From positions 1,131,001 through 1,195,000 of the forward strand of contig NZ_AP024718.1 in assembly GCF_030294985.1 (NCBI RefSeq): a DNA stretch of 64,000 nucleotides. Reading direction: 5' to 3'. Position 1 is the first letter of the stretch. The number at the start of each line of letters is the position of its first letter. The notes below the pieces were generated by a model that saw only the letters and a program-made list of their open reading frames with translations, was not told where the DNA came from and did not search any database. Position numbers and translations under genes: made by a program. This document shows, in pieces, positions 25,155 to 33,578 of this stretch. Source of the DNA: Methylomarinovum tepidoasis. GTDB taxonomy: Bacteria; Pseudomonadota; Gammaproteobacteria; Methylococcales; Methylothermaceae.

Positions 25155-25624
25155 GGCCGCCATCCCAGCCACAGCGCCCAGCTGGCCAGTCCCAGGAAGG
25201 CCAGCAGGGTCCAGGCGGGAATGCTCAGCCCCAGGAAAGTCCACAGAACTTCGCTGCATTCACCGGTTCCGCTCAGCAGCAGGCGTAGGGTTTCGGTCAG
25301 GGGAAAATGCTCGAACACGTAACCCAGGCCGGGGCCGCAGGCCGGCACTTCGTCTTCCGGTAGATTCTGCAGCCAGACGTGGCGGGCCGAGATCGCCGCG
25401 CCCCCCAAGGCCAGCACCCCGGCCAGGGTGCCGTAAAGCCGGGGCGCGCGGTTGTGAAGTGCTGCGGCGAGGAAGACCAGTCCCACCAACAGCACCATGA
25501 CCCGCTGGCTGATACACAGCGGGCACGGCTGCAGTCCCTCGACGAACTGAAACCAGGCCGCCACCGCCAGCAGTGCGGCGCAAAACGAAAAGCCGATCAG
25601 TGCACCTAATCTGAACGTCATCAT
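25142..25624 (-). CDS. dsbB: Disulfide bond formation protein DsbB
   Basis: Inner-membrane quinone reductase that reoxidises DsbA. Four transmembrane helices and both redox pairs are seen: C34-P-L-C37 in the first periplasmic loop and C96/C123 in the second. The 160-residue length fits. Two ATG codons are adjacent at 25624 and 25621. It lies 9 bp after hemJ in a run of membrane redox genes (TlpA-like, hemJ, dsbB). No dsbA is in the window. Confidence 0.93.
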   Translation of the reverse strand: MMTFRLGALIGFSFCAALLAVAAWFQFVEGLQPCPLCISQRVMVLLVGLVFLAAALHNRAPRLYGTLAGVLALGGAAISARHVWLQNLPEDEVPACGPGLGYVFEHFPLTETLRLLLSGTGECSEVLWTFLGLSIPAWTLLAFLGLASWALWLGWRPQAG

Positions 25625-25633
25625 TGGCTTCCC

Positions 25634-26056
25634 TTAGAACGGTTTGATCGTCGCCAGAATGACGATGGCGAACAGAAACACCACCGGCACCTCGTTGATC
25701 CAGCGATAGAATGCGTGACTGTGGCGGTTGCGGTCGTGTTTGAAGTCCAGTAGCCACTTGCCGCAGGCCAGATGGTAGGTCACCAGCCCCGCCAGCAGCG
25801 CCAGCTTGACATGGAGCCAGCCCTGCCGGCCGTAGAGGGCCCAGGCGTAGTCGGCCAGCATCCAGATGCCGAACGCGAAGGTCAGGATCATGCCCGGCGT
25901 CATGATACCGAAGTAGAGCTTGCGTTCCATGATCTTGAAGCGCTCGCGGCCGATCTCGTCCTCGGCCATGGCGTGATACACGAACAGGCGCGGTAGGTAG
26001 AACAGGCCGGCGAACCAGGTGACCATGAAAATGATGTGAAAGGCTTTGAGCCACAT
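25634..26056 (-). CDS. hemJ: HemJ-type protoporphyrinogen IX oxidase
   Basis: Predicted to carry out the penultimate step of haem synthesis, oxidation of protoporphyrinogen IX. A 140-residue, four-helix membrane protein with the conserved N-terminal histidine (MWLKAFHIIFMVTWFAGLF) and the family stretch ERKLYFGIMTPGM. A GAGGA ribosome site precedes the ATG. It starts 9 bp after the TlpA-like gene, in the same transcript. Confidence 0.9.
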   Translation of the reverse strand: MWLKAFHIIFMVTWFAGLFYLPRLFVYHAMAEDEIGRERFKIMERKLYFGIMTPGMILTFAFGIWMLADYAWALYGRQGWLHVKLALLAGLVTYHLACGKWLLDFKHDRNRHSHAFYRWINEVPVVFLFAIVILATIKPF

Positions 26057-26065
26057 GCGCAGTCC

Positions 26066-26563
26066 TCACGATGAAAGACGGGTTTCGATCAGGCGGGCCA
26101 ATTCGGCCTCGTCCACGTAGCCGGTGTGGCGCCAGACGATCCTGCCGCGGGGTGCGACGAGTATCCAGGCAGGCGTGAAACGGACACCGAAAGCGTCCGC
26201 GGCGGCCCCGGCGGGATCGAGGGCGACGGTGTAGGGCAGGGGATAGTCGCGGGCGAAACGCACCACCCGGTCGGGGCGGTCGTAGGGCATCGCCACCCCC
26301 ACGATCTTAAGCCCTTTGGCGCCGAAGCGCCGGTGCAGGCGGACGAGCACGGGGATTTCCCGGAGGCAGGCCGGACAGGTGGTGGCCCAGAAGTTCACCA
26401 GCATCAGCCCCTGCCGGGGTGGGATGGAAACCGGGCGGCCGGAAAGATCGGTCAGCATCAAATGGGGCGGTTGCGCCAGCCGCCAGCCGAGCCAGGCGAG
26501 CAGGAGCGCCAGACCCAGTAGAATGCCCAGCCCTTTAAGCCTGCTGCGGAAGGTCGCGGACAT
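26066..26563 (-). CDS. Membrane-anchored TlpA/ResA-type thioredoxin
   Basis: A 165-residue protein with one N-terminal transmembrane anchor (about residues 12-28) and a periplasmic thioredoxin fold. The active site is C63-P-A-C66 in FWATTCPACLREI, and the cis-proline segment is RFTPAWILV. TlpA-type proteins reduce cytochrome c or other periplasmic disulfides. The start overlaps the CLC gene end by 29 bp, and dsbB lies two genes downstream, so a disulfide-handling role is plausible. Confidence 0.88.
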   Translation of the reverse strand: MSATFRSRLKGLGILLGLALLLAWLGWRLAQPPHLMLTDLSGRPVSIPPRQGLMLVNFWATTCPACLREIPVLVRLHRRFGAKGLKIVGVAMPYDRPDRVVRFARDYPLPYTVALDPAGAAADAFGVRFTPAWILVAPRGRIVWRHTGYVDEAELARLIETRLSS

Positions 26564-27830
26564 AGTTCTCGGTCAGGATCTCGCACAGGGGGCGAGGGTT
26601 GAGCAGACGCGCCGTGCCGGTGGCGACGAAGGCGGTCGCCATCAACGGCAGCAGCAGTTCGTGGGTGTCGGTCATCTCCATCACCAGCACGAAGGCGGTC
26701 ATCGGGTTCTGTAGCATGCCGGAGAAATAGGCGCACATGCTCAGCAGCACCATCGTCTGCAGCGGCGCCAGCGGCAGCCAGTGGTGCAGGTCGGCCCCGA
26801 GTCCGGCGCCCACCGCCAACGAGGGGACGAACAGCCCCGCGGGCACGCCGCTCAGGGCGGTGATCAGCGTCGCGAGCCCCTTCTCCAGGGGAAACCACAG
26901 GGAGGCGGCCTGGCTGGCGTTGACGATTTGTTTCAGCATCGGATAGCCGGTCCCTAGGGTCTGGCCTTCGCTCACCGTCGCCAGGGCCGCCAGCAGCAGG
27001 CCGGACAGGACGATCAGCGCCCAGCGGCTGCGCCGGCCCGCCTGGGACAGGCGTCGTCCGAGCCGCACCAGGAGGAAGGCGAAAATGCCTCCGGCCAGTC
27101 CGCCGGCGATCCCGCAGTACCCGATGCTGAGCCAGGCGCGGCCGTGGGGCTGCGCCACCTCGGTGGTTTCGAGGAAAATGTAGTGATTCAGGATCACGTA
27201 AGCGGTCATGCCGGCGAAGATGATGGCGGTCAGCACCAGACTGCTGATCTTTTCCTCCATCTCCCGCCCCAATTCCTCGATGGCGAAGATGATGCCCGCC
27301 AGCGGGGCGCTGAACAGGGCGGCGAAACCGGCGGCGCTGCCGGCCAGAATGAAACCTCGTTCCAGATAGTGGGGCGGAAAGCGGGCCGCTCTGCCCAGGG
27401 TGGTCATGATCGAAGCGCCGATCTGGATCGCCGGCCCCCCCAGTCCTGCGGACGCTCCCGCCAGTAGTCCCAGATTGGTGAGCGCCACCTTGCCGACGGC
27501 GATGGGAAAGGACACGAAGCGTTGGCGCAGCGTCAGATCCCCGTGTATCGCCAGTGCCGCCTTGACCTGGGGAACCCCGCTGCGTTCGGCTCCCGGGAAC
27601 CAGCGTTCGGTCAGCCATACGGTCAGCGTCAGTCCCAGAGGACCGATGAGCCAGATACTCATCGGCGCCCGGTCGAAAAATGCACGCAGATGGACCACCG
27701 CCTGCTCGCTCAGCAGCGTCAGGGCGCTGACGAACAGCCCCACCAGAATGGCGCCGCTCCAGAACACCAGCCGCTGTTTCCAGCCGGCGGCGGTGAGCAG
27801 GGAGGCAGTGGCGTCGGTCTGGGCGTCCAT
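26535..27830 (-). CDS. CLC-type chloride channel/transporter, ClcB-like
   Basis: A 431-residue membrane protein with the CLC family motifs: ERSGVP (residues 82-87), GLGGPAIQIGAS (129-140) and GLFVPSLAVGAGLG near residue 310. In the second motif the gating glutamate (E148 of E. coli ClcA, in GREGP) is replaced by Gly131. The internal glutamate pair is retained in IFAIEELGR. No C-terminal CBS domains are present. The ATG at 27830 is used; a TTG at 27851 is in frame. It shares a divergent promoter region with argC. Confidence 0.9.
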   Translation of the reverse strand: MDAQTDATASLLTAAGWKQRLVFWSGAILVGLFVSALTLLSEQAVVHLRAFFDRAPMSIWLIGPLGLTLTVWLTERWFPGAERSGVPQVKAALAIHGDLTLRQRFVSFPIAVGKVALTNLGLLAGASAGLGGPAIQIGASIMTTLGRAARFPPHYLERGFILAGSAAGFAALFSAPLAGIIFAIEELGREMEEKISSLVLTAIIFAGMTAYVILNHYIFLETTEVAQPHGRAWLSIGYCGIAGGLAGGIFAFLLVRLGRRLSQAGRRSRWALIVLSGLLLAALATVSEGQTLGTGYPMLKQIVNASQAASLWFPLEKGLATLITALSGVPAGLFVPSLAVGAGLGADLHHWLPLAPLQTMVLLSMCAYFSGMLQNPMTAFVLVMEMTDTHELLLPLMATAFVATGTARLLNPRPLCEILTENYVRDLPQQA

Positions 27831-27858
27831 CGGTGCGTGAAAAGCTTGCAAGGCTTCG

Positions 27859-27885
27859 AGTATAACAAATATACCTTGTTATAAT
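27859..27885. promoter_or_regulatory. Divergent argC/CLC promoters with palindromic operator
   Basis: TATAACAA (27861-27868) and TTGTTATA (27876-27883) form a perfect 8 bp inverted repeat with a 7 bp spacer. A plus-strand -10 TATAAT (27880-27885) overlaps the right arm, and a minus-strand TATACT (27864-27859) overlaps the left. A repressor bound here could block both genes. The -35 elements are weak. Confidence 0.5.
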
Positions 27886-27916
27886 GCTCGGTCTGTTTCG
27901 AGCCGGAGGTGAAGGA

Positions 27917-28945
27917 ATGATCAAAGCGGCAGTGGTCGGCGGCACCGGTTACACCGGTGTCGAGCTGATGCGGATTCTGGCCCGCCATCCCCAGGCGGAG
28001 CTGGCGCTGGTGACCTCCCGCGGGGATGCGGGCAAGGCGGTGGCCGAGGTCTATCCCAACCTGCGCGGCGTGGTGGATTTGGCCTTCCAGCCGCCGGAAC
28101 CGGAGCTTCTGGCCCAGGCCGACGTGATTTTCTTCGCCACCCCCAACGGCACCGCCATGCAGTACGCCCCGGCACTGCTGGACCGCGGCCGGGTGGTGAT
28201 CGACCTGGCGGCCGACTTCCGCCTGAAGGACCCGCAGGTCTGGGAACAGTGGTACGGTCAGCCCCACGCCTGTCCCGAGCTGCTGGCGTCTGCGGTGTAC
28301 GGCCTGCCGGAGGTCAACCGCAGCCAGATCAAGAAGGCCCGCCTGATCGCCTGTCCCGGCTGCTATCCCACCGCGGTGCAGCTGGGCTTTCTGCCGCTGC
28401 TGCACCACCAGCTGATCGAGCGCCAGGGGTTGGTCGCCGACTGCAAATCCGGGGTTTCCGGCGCCGGCCGCCAGGCCCAGGTGGCGACCCTGATGGCGGA
28501 AACCGGGGAAGGCTTCAAGGCGTATGCCGTGCCGGGCCACCGCCACCTGCCGGAGATCCGTCAGGGGCTGCAGGCCCTGGCCGGCAAGCCGGTGGCGCTG
28601 ACCTTCGTTCCCCACCTGGCGCCGATGATCCGCGGCATCCACGCCACTCTCTACGCCCGCCTGCGTGAGGAGGCCGATCTCCAGGCCCTCTACGAGCGCC
28701 ACTATGCCCGCGAGCCGTTCGTGGAAGTGTTGCCCGCAGGCAGCCATCCCGACACCGTCGACGTGCGCGGCGCCAACCGTTGCCAGATCGCCGTCCACCG
28801 TCCCGGCGGCGGCGACGTGGTGGTGGTGCTGGCGGTGATCGACAACCTGGTCAAGGGCGCGGCGGGCCAGGCGGTGCAGAACATGAACCTGGTGTTCGGC
28901 CTGCCGGAAACGGCGGGACTGGAGATGGCGGGGCTGTATCCTTAG
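27917..28945 (+). CDS. argC: N-acetyl-gamma-glutamyl-phosphate reductase
   Basis: NADPH-dependent third step of arginine synthesis. It begins [21 protein letters not shown] (NADP-binding G-x-x-G-x-x-G) and has the catalytic cysteine in [13 protein letters not shown]. Length is 342 residues. The ATG at 27917 follows GGAGGTGAAGGA, which decides the start over an earlier in-frame ATG at 27884 that overlaps the -10. Of the two known size classes it fits the longer type used by Proteobacteria. Confidence 0.96.
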   Translation: MIKAAVVGGTGYTGVELMRILARHPQAELALVTSRGDAGKAVAEVYPNLRGVVDLAFQPPEPELLAQADVIFFATPNGTAMQYAPALLDRGRVVIDLAADFRLKDPQVWEQWYGQPHACPELLASAVYGLPEVNRSQIKKARLIACPGCYPTAVQLGFLPLLHHQLIERQGLVADCKSGVSGAGRQAQVATLMAETGEGFKAYAVPGHRHLPEIRQGLQALAGKPVALTFVPHLAPMIRGIHATLYARLREEADLQALYERHYAREPFVEVLPAGSHPDTVDVRGANRCQIAVHRPGGGDVVVVLAVIDNLVKGAAGQAVQNMNLVFGLPETAGLEMAGLYP

Positions 28946-29004
28946 CGGTTCCCAGGCCCCGGAGGACGGAAAAAATGGATCGGCGCCGGGCTTCCCCGGG
29001 CACT

Positions 29005-29029
29005 ATTGTTGACTAAAATGGTCGGGTAA
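29005..29029 (+). promoter_or_regulatory. IscR type 1-like site over the erpA promoter
   Basis: This 25 bp stretch agrees with 22 of 25 positions of the published IscR type 1 consensus (core GACT, AT-rich centre, GTC, GGGTA). It contains the -35 hexamer TTGACT (29009-29014); GATAAT 18 bp further is the likely -10. E. coli erpA is also under IscR control, which supports the reading. Confidence 0.6.
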
Positions 29030-29064
29030 AAGGATAATCGTCCGCAGTCACAGCGAGGGAAACC

Positions 29065-29406
29065 ATGTCAACCACCGAAACACCGATCGTGTTCACCGAC
29101 AGCGCCGCCGCCAAGGTGGCGGAACTTCTGGCCGAGGAGGAAAATCCGGACCTGAAGCTGCGGGTTTACATCACCGGTGGCGGTTGTTCCGGGTTCCAGT
29201 ATGGTTTCACCTTCGACGCCGACCAGGCCGAGGATGACACCGTGATCGAAAAGAACGGCGTCCAGGTGCTGATCGATTCCATGAGCATCCAGTATCTCAA
29301 GGGCGCCGAGATCGACTACAAGGACGATCTCTCCGGGGCCCGCTTCGTCATCCGCAATCCCAACGCCAGGACCACCTGCGGCTGCGGTTCGTCGTTCTCG
29401 GTCTAG
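29065..29406 (+). CDS. erpA: Iron-sulfur cluster insertion protein ErpA
   Basis: A-type carrier that delivers [4Fe-4S] clusters, for example to IspG. The three cluster cysteines are C41 in GGGCSGFQ, C105 and C107 in TTCGCGSSF. Length is 113 residues. An IscR-like operator covers its promoter. It is convergent with anmK and the genes overlap by 4 bp. The erpA-anmK-peptidase-tyrS order is the one known from Pseudomonas. Confidence 0.95.
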   Translation: MSTTETPIVFTDSAAAKVAELLAEEENPDLKLRVYITGGGCSGFQYGFTFDADQAEDDTVIEKNGVQVLIDSMSIQYLKGAEIDYKDDLSGARFVIRNPNARTTCGCGSSFSV

Positions 29407-30512
29407 GCCGGATAGACCGCCCCCAGAATCACTTCCTCACGGGCGCCGGTCACCGACGGCAGGTTGCCCGGCTTTCCCGCCAGGGTCCGCCAGGCCAGCC
29501 AGGCGAAGGCCAGCGCTTCCACCTGGTCCGGGTCGATGCCGCAGGCGACGGTGGTCGTGACCGGGCAGGGGCTGTGCCAGGCCAGGGCCGCCATCAGGAC
29601 GGGATTGTGCACCCCGCCGCCGCACACCAGCAGCCGGGATGCCTCCGGCAGGGTCCGGCGCAGGGCGTCGATGGCGCTGACGGCGGTCAGCTCGATCAGG
29701 CTGGCCTGCACGTCCTCGGGAGGCAGGTCAGGAAAGTCGCGCAGATGCCCCGCCAGCCATTCCAGGGAGAAACGTTCCGGGCCGGTGCTTTTCGGCGGCC
29801 GGCGCTGGAAGTAGGGGTCGGTTAGCAGACGCCGCAACAGGGCCGGGTTGCAGGTTCCCAGTGCCGCCCAGCGGCCGGCCTCGTCCCACTGGCCCTGTGG
29901 ATGATGGCGGCGGAACCAGGCATCGAGCAGGGTGTTGCCGGGGCCGGTGTCGAAGCCGGTGACCGGCCGTCCGTCTCCCGGCAGCAGGGTGAGGTTGGCG
30001 ATGCCCCCCAGGTTGAGGACCGCGCGGTCCTCGCCCGGTTGAGAGAAAACGGCGCGATGGAACGCCGGCACCAGCGGGGCGCCCTGGCCGCCGACGGCGA
30101 TGTCGCGGCGGCGGAAGTCGGCCACGGTGGTGATGCCGGTGAGCGCGGCGATGCGGTTGGGGTCGCCGATCTGCAGCGTGTAGGGGTGGCGGGCGTCAGG
30201 GCCGTGATGCAGGGTCTGGCCGTGGCTGCCGATGGCGCGGATTTTGTGAGGAGGAATGCCGGCCTCGCGCAGCAGGGCCAGCGCCGCCCGGGCGAAGGTC
30301 TCCCCCAGCCAGGCATCGAGCTCCCCCAGCAGGGGAAGGGGGATTTGGTCGCCGAAGCAATGGCGCTGCAGCGTGGCGCGCAGTTCCGCCCCGAAGGGAT
30401 GGTAATGCCAGGCGAGGGTGCGGATGTCGCGGTCGCCGCGGATCTCGGCCAGCACCGCATCGACGCCGTCGAGGCTGGTGCCGGCCATCAGCCCGATGTA
30501 GCGGTCGCTCAC
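29403..30512 (-). CDS. anmK: Anhydro-N-acetylmuramic acid kinase
   Basis: Hydrolyses and phosphorylates 1,6-anhydroMurNAc to MurNAc-6-phosphate in peptidoglycan recycling. The N-terminal [17 protein letters not shown] is the ATP-binding signature of AnmK, and [13 protein letters not shown] and [12 protein letters not shown] are also family segments. 369 residues is normal. It starts with GTG at 30512 overlapping the peptidase stop (GTGA). Together with amgK-murU at 8.7-10.4 kb the cell has two entry routes for muramic acid salvage. Confidence 0.95.
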   Translation of the reverse strand: MSDRYIGLMAGTSLDGVDAVLAEIRGDRDIRTLAWHYHPFGAELRATLQRHCFGDQIPLPLLGELDAWLGETFARAALALLREAGIPPHKIRAIGSHGQTLHHGPDARHPYTLQIGDPNRIAALTGITTVADFRRRDIAVGGQGAPLVPAFHRAVFSQPGEDRAVLNLGGIANLTLLPGDGRPVTGFDTGPGNTLLDAWFRRHHPQGQWDEAGRWAALGTCNPALLRRLLTDPYFQRRPPKSTGPERFSLEWLAGHLRDFPDLPPEDVQASLIELTAVSAIDALRRTLPEASRLLVCGGGVHNPVLMAALAWHSPCPVTTTVACGIDPDQVEALAFAWLAWRTLAGKPGNLPSVTGAREEVILGAVYPA

Positions 30513-31810
30513 CGTTTGGTTTCGGTCCGGGCCAGGGACTGGGGGGGCGGTTTTTCCAGTTCCGCCAGCAGGGGGGCGGCCTGCTGCTCGAAAGCCGTCC
30601 GCAGGCCGGCGGGCAGCGGACGGCTGTCGGGCAGGGGGACGGTCAGGGGATCGCGGTGGACGCCCCTGATGCGGAATTCGTAGTGTAGGTGCGGCCCTGT
30701 GGCCAGCCCCGACTTGCCGATGTAACCGATGACGTCCCCCTGGCGGACCCGGCTGCCCTGCTTGAACTTGCCGAAGCGGTGCAGGTGGGCGTAAAGGGTG
30801 GTGTAACCGCGGCCGTGGTCGAGAATGACGACCCGCCCGTAACCGCCCTTCCAGCCGCGGAAGACGACCCTACCGTCGCCGGTGGCGTGCACCGGGGTGC
30901 CGATGGGGGCGGCGTAGTCCACGCCTTTGTGGGCGCGGATGCGGTGCAGCACCGGATGGCGGCGGTGGAGGTTGAAGCGGGAACTGATGCGGGCTGACTT
31001 GACGGGGGTGCGCAGGAACGCCTTGCGCAGAGGGCGGCCTTCCGGGGTGTAGTAATCGACGTGGCCGTCGGGGTGGACGAAGCGGACGGCGCGGTAAATC
31101 TTGCCCTGGTTGACGAACTCGGCGGCGATGATGGGGCCGTCGCCGATGACCTCCCCGTCCAGGCGGAGCTTCTCGTAGAGGATCTGGAAACGGTCGCCCG
31201 GACGGATGCTGCGGGCGAAGTCGATGTCCCAGCCGAAGATTCCGGTCAGCGCCATGATGAGCTTGTCGCTCAGACCGGCCTGGTGACCCGCTTCGTACAG
31301 GGTCGAGTCGATGGTGCCGCGGGCGTGGCGCAGCTCCCTTAAGGGGTGTTCGAGGATCTTTTCTATGGCGAAGCCGGTCGCCGTCGGCGTGGCCTCCAGC
31401 CGCTCCATGCGGCTGCGTTCATAGACCAGCTTCTCCAGGGTGCCGTCGGCCGTCACCAGGAATTTCAGCGTCCGCCCTGGATAGAGCTGAGTCAGGGTTT
31501 TGGCCAGGGGATCGTCGGCGGTCAGCAACCGCCGGAGGTGGCGCGCGTCGATGCCGTGACGGGCGAAGATGGCCGCCAGGGTGTCCCCCCGGGCGATACG
31601 GTGTTCCACCCAGCTCGCCTGTGGCTTCTCGATGGGTGTGGTCGGCGCCGGAGGGAGCAGGAGATCGGCCGCTGCCTGGCTGTCTTCCTTTGCCGCCGGA
31701 ACCGTTGGCGTTCGCAGGGTTTGCATCTCCCAGAAATCCAGGCCGGCGGCGGCGATCATGAGGGCGCCGAGCATGGCGAGCAGGTATTTGGGATTGAGAA
31801 TCGTGGCCAT
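30509..31810 (-). CDS. Murein M23 endopeptidase, MepM-like
   Basis: Periplasmic zinc peptidase that would cleave peptide cross-links during wall growth. One N-terminal transmembrane segment, then an OapA/LysM-like module (VEHRIARGDTLAAIFARHGI, about residue 70), then the M23 LytM domain with HKGVDYAAPIGTPV and HLHYEF zinc ligands. The ATG at 31810 lies 10 bp after GGGGAGG; a GTG at 31816 is equally possible. The TnpB element ends only about 12 bp upstream of the start, so its native promoter has been displaced or lies in the element. Confidence 0.92.
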   Translation of the reverse strand: MATILNPKYLLAMLGALMIAAAGLDFWEMQTLRTPTVPAAKEDSQAAADLLLPPAPTTPIEKPQASWVEHRIARGDTLAAIFARHGIDARHLRRLLTADDPLAKTLTQLYPGRTLKFLVTADGTLEKLVYERSRMERLEATPTATGFAIEKILEHPLRELRHARGTIDSTLYEAGHQAGLSDKLIMALTGIFGWDIDFARSIRPGDRFQILYEKLRLDGEVIGDGPIIAAEFVNQGKIYRAVRFVHPDGHVDYYTPEGRPLRKAFLRTPVKSARISSRFNLHRRHPVLHRIRAHKGVDYAAPIGTPVHATGDGRVVFRGWKGGYGRVVILDHGRGYTTLYAHLHRFGKFKQGSRVRQGDVIGYIGKSGLATGPHLHYEFRIRGVHRDPLTVPLPDSRPLPAGLRTAFEQQAAPLLAELEKPPPQSLARTETKR

Positions 31811-31823
31811 CGGCACTGAACCT

Positions 31824-31844
31824 CCCCATGCCTAAAGGCAGGGG
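31824..31844 (-). repeat. Right-end hairpin of the TnpB element
   Basis: An imperfect hairpin, on the minus strand CCCCTGCC, a TTTA loop and GGCATGGGG. The tnpB stop codon (31834-31832) lies in its loop. The same pattern recurs at the left end. In characterised TnpB systems the 3' end of the guide RNA runs through this structure. Confidence 0.7.
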
Positions 31845-33355
31845 GTTCTGGCGGGAACCACCGCCGCCTCTCTTCCATCCCTTCCGGGAATGGAAGCCTC
31901 GACTTTGGCTGTCCCACCTTCTTCGGACGACCCGCTCTGCCTCCGAAAAGCCCCGAAGGTGGCAGGAACCTTGCCCTTGCCATCGCAGGTTGCTCGCCTC
32001 CACGCCGCCCGAAGGAGCGGTTCCGCACCCGGCCAGCGCTCGCGCGCCAGCCCCACGTGGAGGGCCTCTCCTTCAACGCAGCGGGCCAGAAACGCGCTGT
32101 AGAGGTCGCGTTGCATGACAACACCACACCCGCAGGCGTGGATGCGTTGGGAGAGGGGCTTTTTCTCGACCGACCCGCAGTGGTGGCACACCTGGCTCAA
32201 CCGGGTGGTGCGGGTCGGAAAGGTTTCCAGCCTCCCGCCGGCGCTTTCAGCCTTGCGGTTCAGCCGGTTCAGAAACAGGGACGGCGCCCGGTCGCGGATA
32301 CTGCGCCCGAAGCGCTTTTGCCAGGCCCGGATGGAGACGGCTTCGGTCTTGAAGACCCGTCCCATAGCCATGAGCCTATTGGCCAGCCGGCCGTGTTCGG
32401 TCTTGCGGGCTTCTGCCATACGGCGCTGCAATTCCCGAAGCTCGGCCTGGAGCCTCAGATAGCCGTGGGAATGGACCCAGCGCTGGGGGCCTTTCTTGAC
32501 CGTCCCATCCGGGTGGTAGTTGTCGGGGTTGGTGGCCCGCCGGGAGCGGTCCATGGCCCGTTGAATCCGCCGGATCTTCCTGCCCAGATATTCGACCGAG
32601 GGGCAGAAGGGTTCCAGCAGGGCTTCTTCTTCCCCCACCGCGGCGATGGTGGAGGGGCCGATGTCCAGGCCCACGTCGCCTTCGCCGATGGGGTGCTTGT
32701 CCTTCCACTTGGGCCGGCCTTCCAGCACCAGCTGGACGTACCAGCGCCGCCGCCCCCGAAGCTGGCGCCACACCAGCCGGACGTACTTGACCCGGCATTG
32801 CAGGGCGAAGGTTTGCACACCATGCTTGTCCTTACGGTCGAACAGGGGGCGCAGCACCACTCCCTTCCATTCCACCCGGTCGCCGCGCCAGCGGATGCCT
32901 GCCGCGTTGCTCTTGCCTTCGACCGATTGCAGCGCCTTGATCCGGCCCTTGAACCGGGGCCGGCCCCGCTTGCCTAAGCGGTACTGCTCCACCGCGTTGA
33001 AGGCCCGGAGGGCTGTCTTCTGGGTGACGTGAGCGTCGAGATGATCGCCAATCCAGCAGGCATTCTTGCAGGCCGTGCCATACGCCTCGATGGCATGGGC
33101 GCTGAAACCGAAACGCTGTTGCAGCCCGTCGAACGCCGCCCGCCTTGCCTGCTTCTGCTCCCTGGGTATCTGCTGGGCCGCCTGCCAATCCCTGGAGGAC
33201 CGCATCCGGTCCAACCGCCGCAGGGCCTCCCCCAGGCAGGCGTTGTACAGCTGCCTTGCCGCCTCGAAGCGGGCCATCAAAACACGCTCTGCCGCCCTAT
33301 CGACCCGAAGGGGCAGTTCCAGAACGAACGAGGGCGATGGGCTGCGCTTGGACAT
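31832..33355 (-). CDS. tnpB: RNA-guided nuclease TnpB, IS605 OrfB family
   Basis: From the ATG at 33355 it is 507 residues. RuvC-like residues are visible: Asp in VGLDIGPSTIAAVG, a probable Glu in VFKTEAVSIRAW, and Asp in VMQRDLYSAFLA. Between the last two is the zinc ribbon CHHCG...CGCG. The N-terminal part (RFEAARQLYNACLGEALRRL) is the usual OrfB helix-turn-helix region. About 70 residues follow the last RuvC motif, longer than compact TnpBs. A 23 bp tandem repeat spans the start; an in-frame ATG in the most distal copy (33424) would add 23 residues. The gene looks intact. Confidence 0.88.
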   Translation of the reverse strand: MSKRSPSPSFVLELPLRVDRAAERVLMARFEAARQLYNACLGEALRRLDRMRSSRDWQAAQQIPREQKQARRAAFDGLQQRFGFSAHAIEAYGTACKNACWIGDHLDAHVTQKTALRAFNAVEQYRLGKRGRPRFKGRIKALQSVEGKSNAAGIRWRGDRVEWKGVVLRPLFDRKDKHGVQTFALQCRVKYVRLVWRQLRGRRRWYVQLVLEGRPKWKDKHPIGEGDVGLDIGPSTIAAVGEEEALLEPFCPSVEYLGRKIRRIQRAMDRSRRATNPDNYHPDGTVKKGPQRWVHSHGYLRLQAELRELQRRMAEARKTEHGRLANRLMAMGRVFKTEAVSIRAWQKRFGRSIRDRAPSLFLNRLNRKAESAGGRLETFPTRTTRLSQVCHHCGSVEKKPLSQRIHACGCGVVMQRDLYSAFLARCVEGEALHVGLARERWPGAEPLLRAAWRRATCDGKGKVPATFGAFRRQSGSSEEGGTAKVEASIPGRDGREAAVVPARTPCL

Positions 33356-33430
33356 GGCGATGGGCTGCGCTTGGACATGGCGATGGGCTGCGCTTGGACA
33401 TGGCGATGGGCTGCGCTTGGACATGGCGAT
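33334..33430. repeat. Four 23-bp tandem repeats at the tnpB start
   Basis: Four identical copies of a 23 bp unit (33334-33356, 33357-33379, 33380-33402, 33403-33425) plus a 5 bp partial copy. On the minus strand each copy contains ATG followed by SKRSP codons. Because 23 is not a multiple of 3, only the first and fourth ATG are in the tnpB frame. Confidence 0.95.
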
Positions 33431-33435
33431 AGTAT
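33430..33435 (-). promoter_or_regulatory. Probable tnpB -10 element
   Basis: TATACT on the minus strand lies just upstream of the repeat array and about 75 bp before the preferred tnpB ATG. No clear -35 is visible, so this is tentative. Confidence 0.35.
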
Positions 33436-33450
33436 ACAACCAGCTACAGG

Positions 33451-33493
33451 GCGCCGCTTATCCCTAGCCTTCCGGCAGGGGCTTGCGCGGCGC
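33451..33493 (-). repeat. Left-end hairpin of the TnpB element
   Basis: Inner hairpin on the minus strand: CCCCTGCC, GGAA loop, GGCTAGGG (33481-33462), closely like the right-end hairpin. An outer perfect 7 bp stem GCGCCGC / GCGGCGC (33451-33457 and 33487-33493) surrounds it. Confidence 0.65.
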
Positions 33494-33531
33494 TATTCGG
33501 TCAAGCAGTACGACACGAGCGCCCTAGTCTA

Positions 33532-33537
33532 TATAAT
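33532..33537 (+). promoter_or_regulatory. tyrS -10 element
   Basis: A perfect TATAAT lies 41 bp upstream of the tyrS ATG. The -35 region is poor, and part of it may lie close to the TnpB element's left end. Confidence 0.5.
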
Positions 33538-33578
33538 GTCGGGCAAGCTTGCCAATTCTGAACACTCAAGGAGATTCC

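Larger units (their letters stand above)
31823..33493 (-). mobile_element. IS200/IS605-type element carrying tnpB only
   Basis: A tnpB gene flanked by two related subterminal hairpins: right end at 31824-31844 and left end at 33462-33481. No Y1 transposase (tnpA) is present, so movement would need one in trans. Exact ends and any target motif cannot be fixed from the sequence alone; the limits given run from the right-end hairpin to the outer stem of the left end. The element lies between the M23 peptidase and tyrS, genes that are neighbours in related genomes. Confidence 0.75.

Noticed and set aside
33334-33430. CRISPR array
   Set aside because: The 23 bp units abut without spacers and there are no cas genes.
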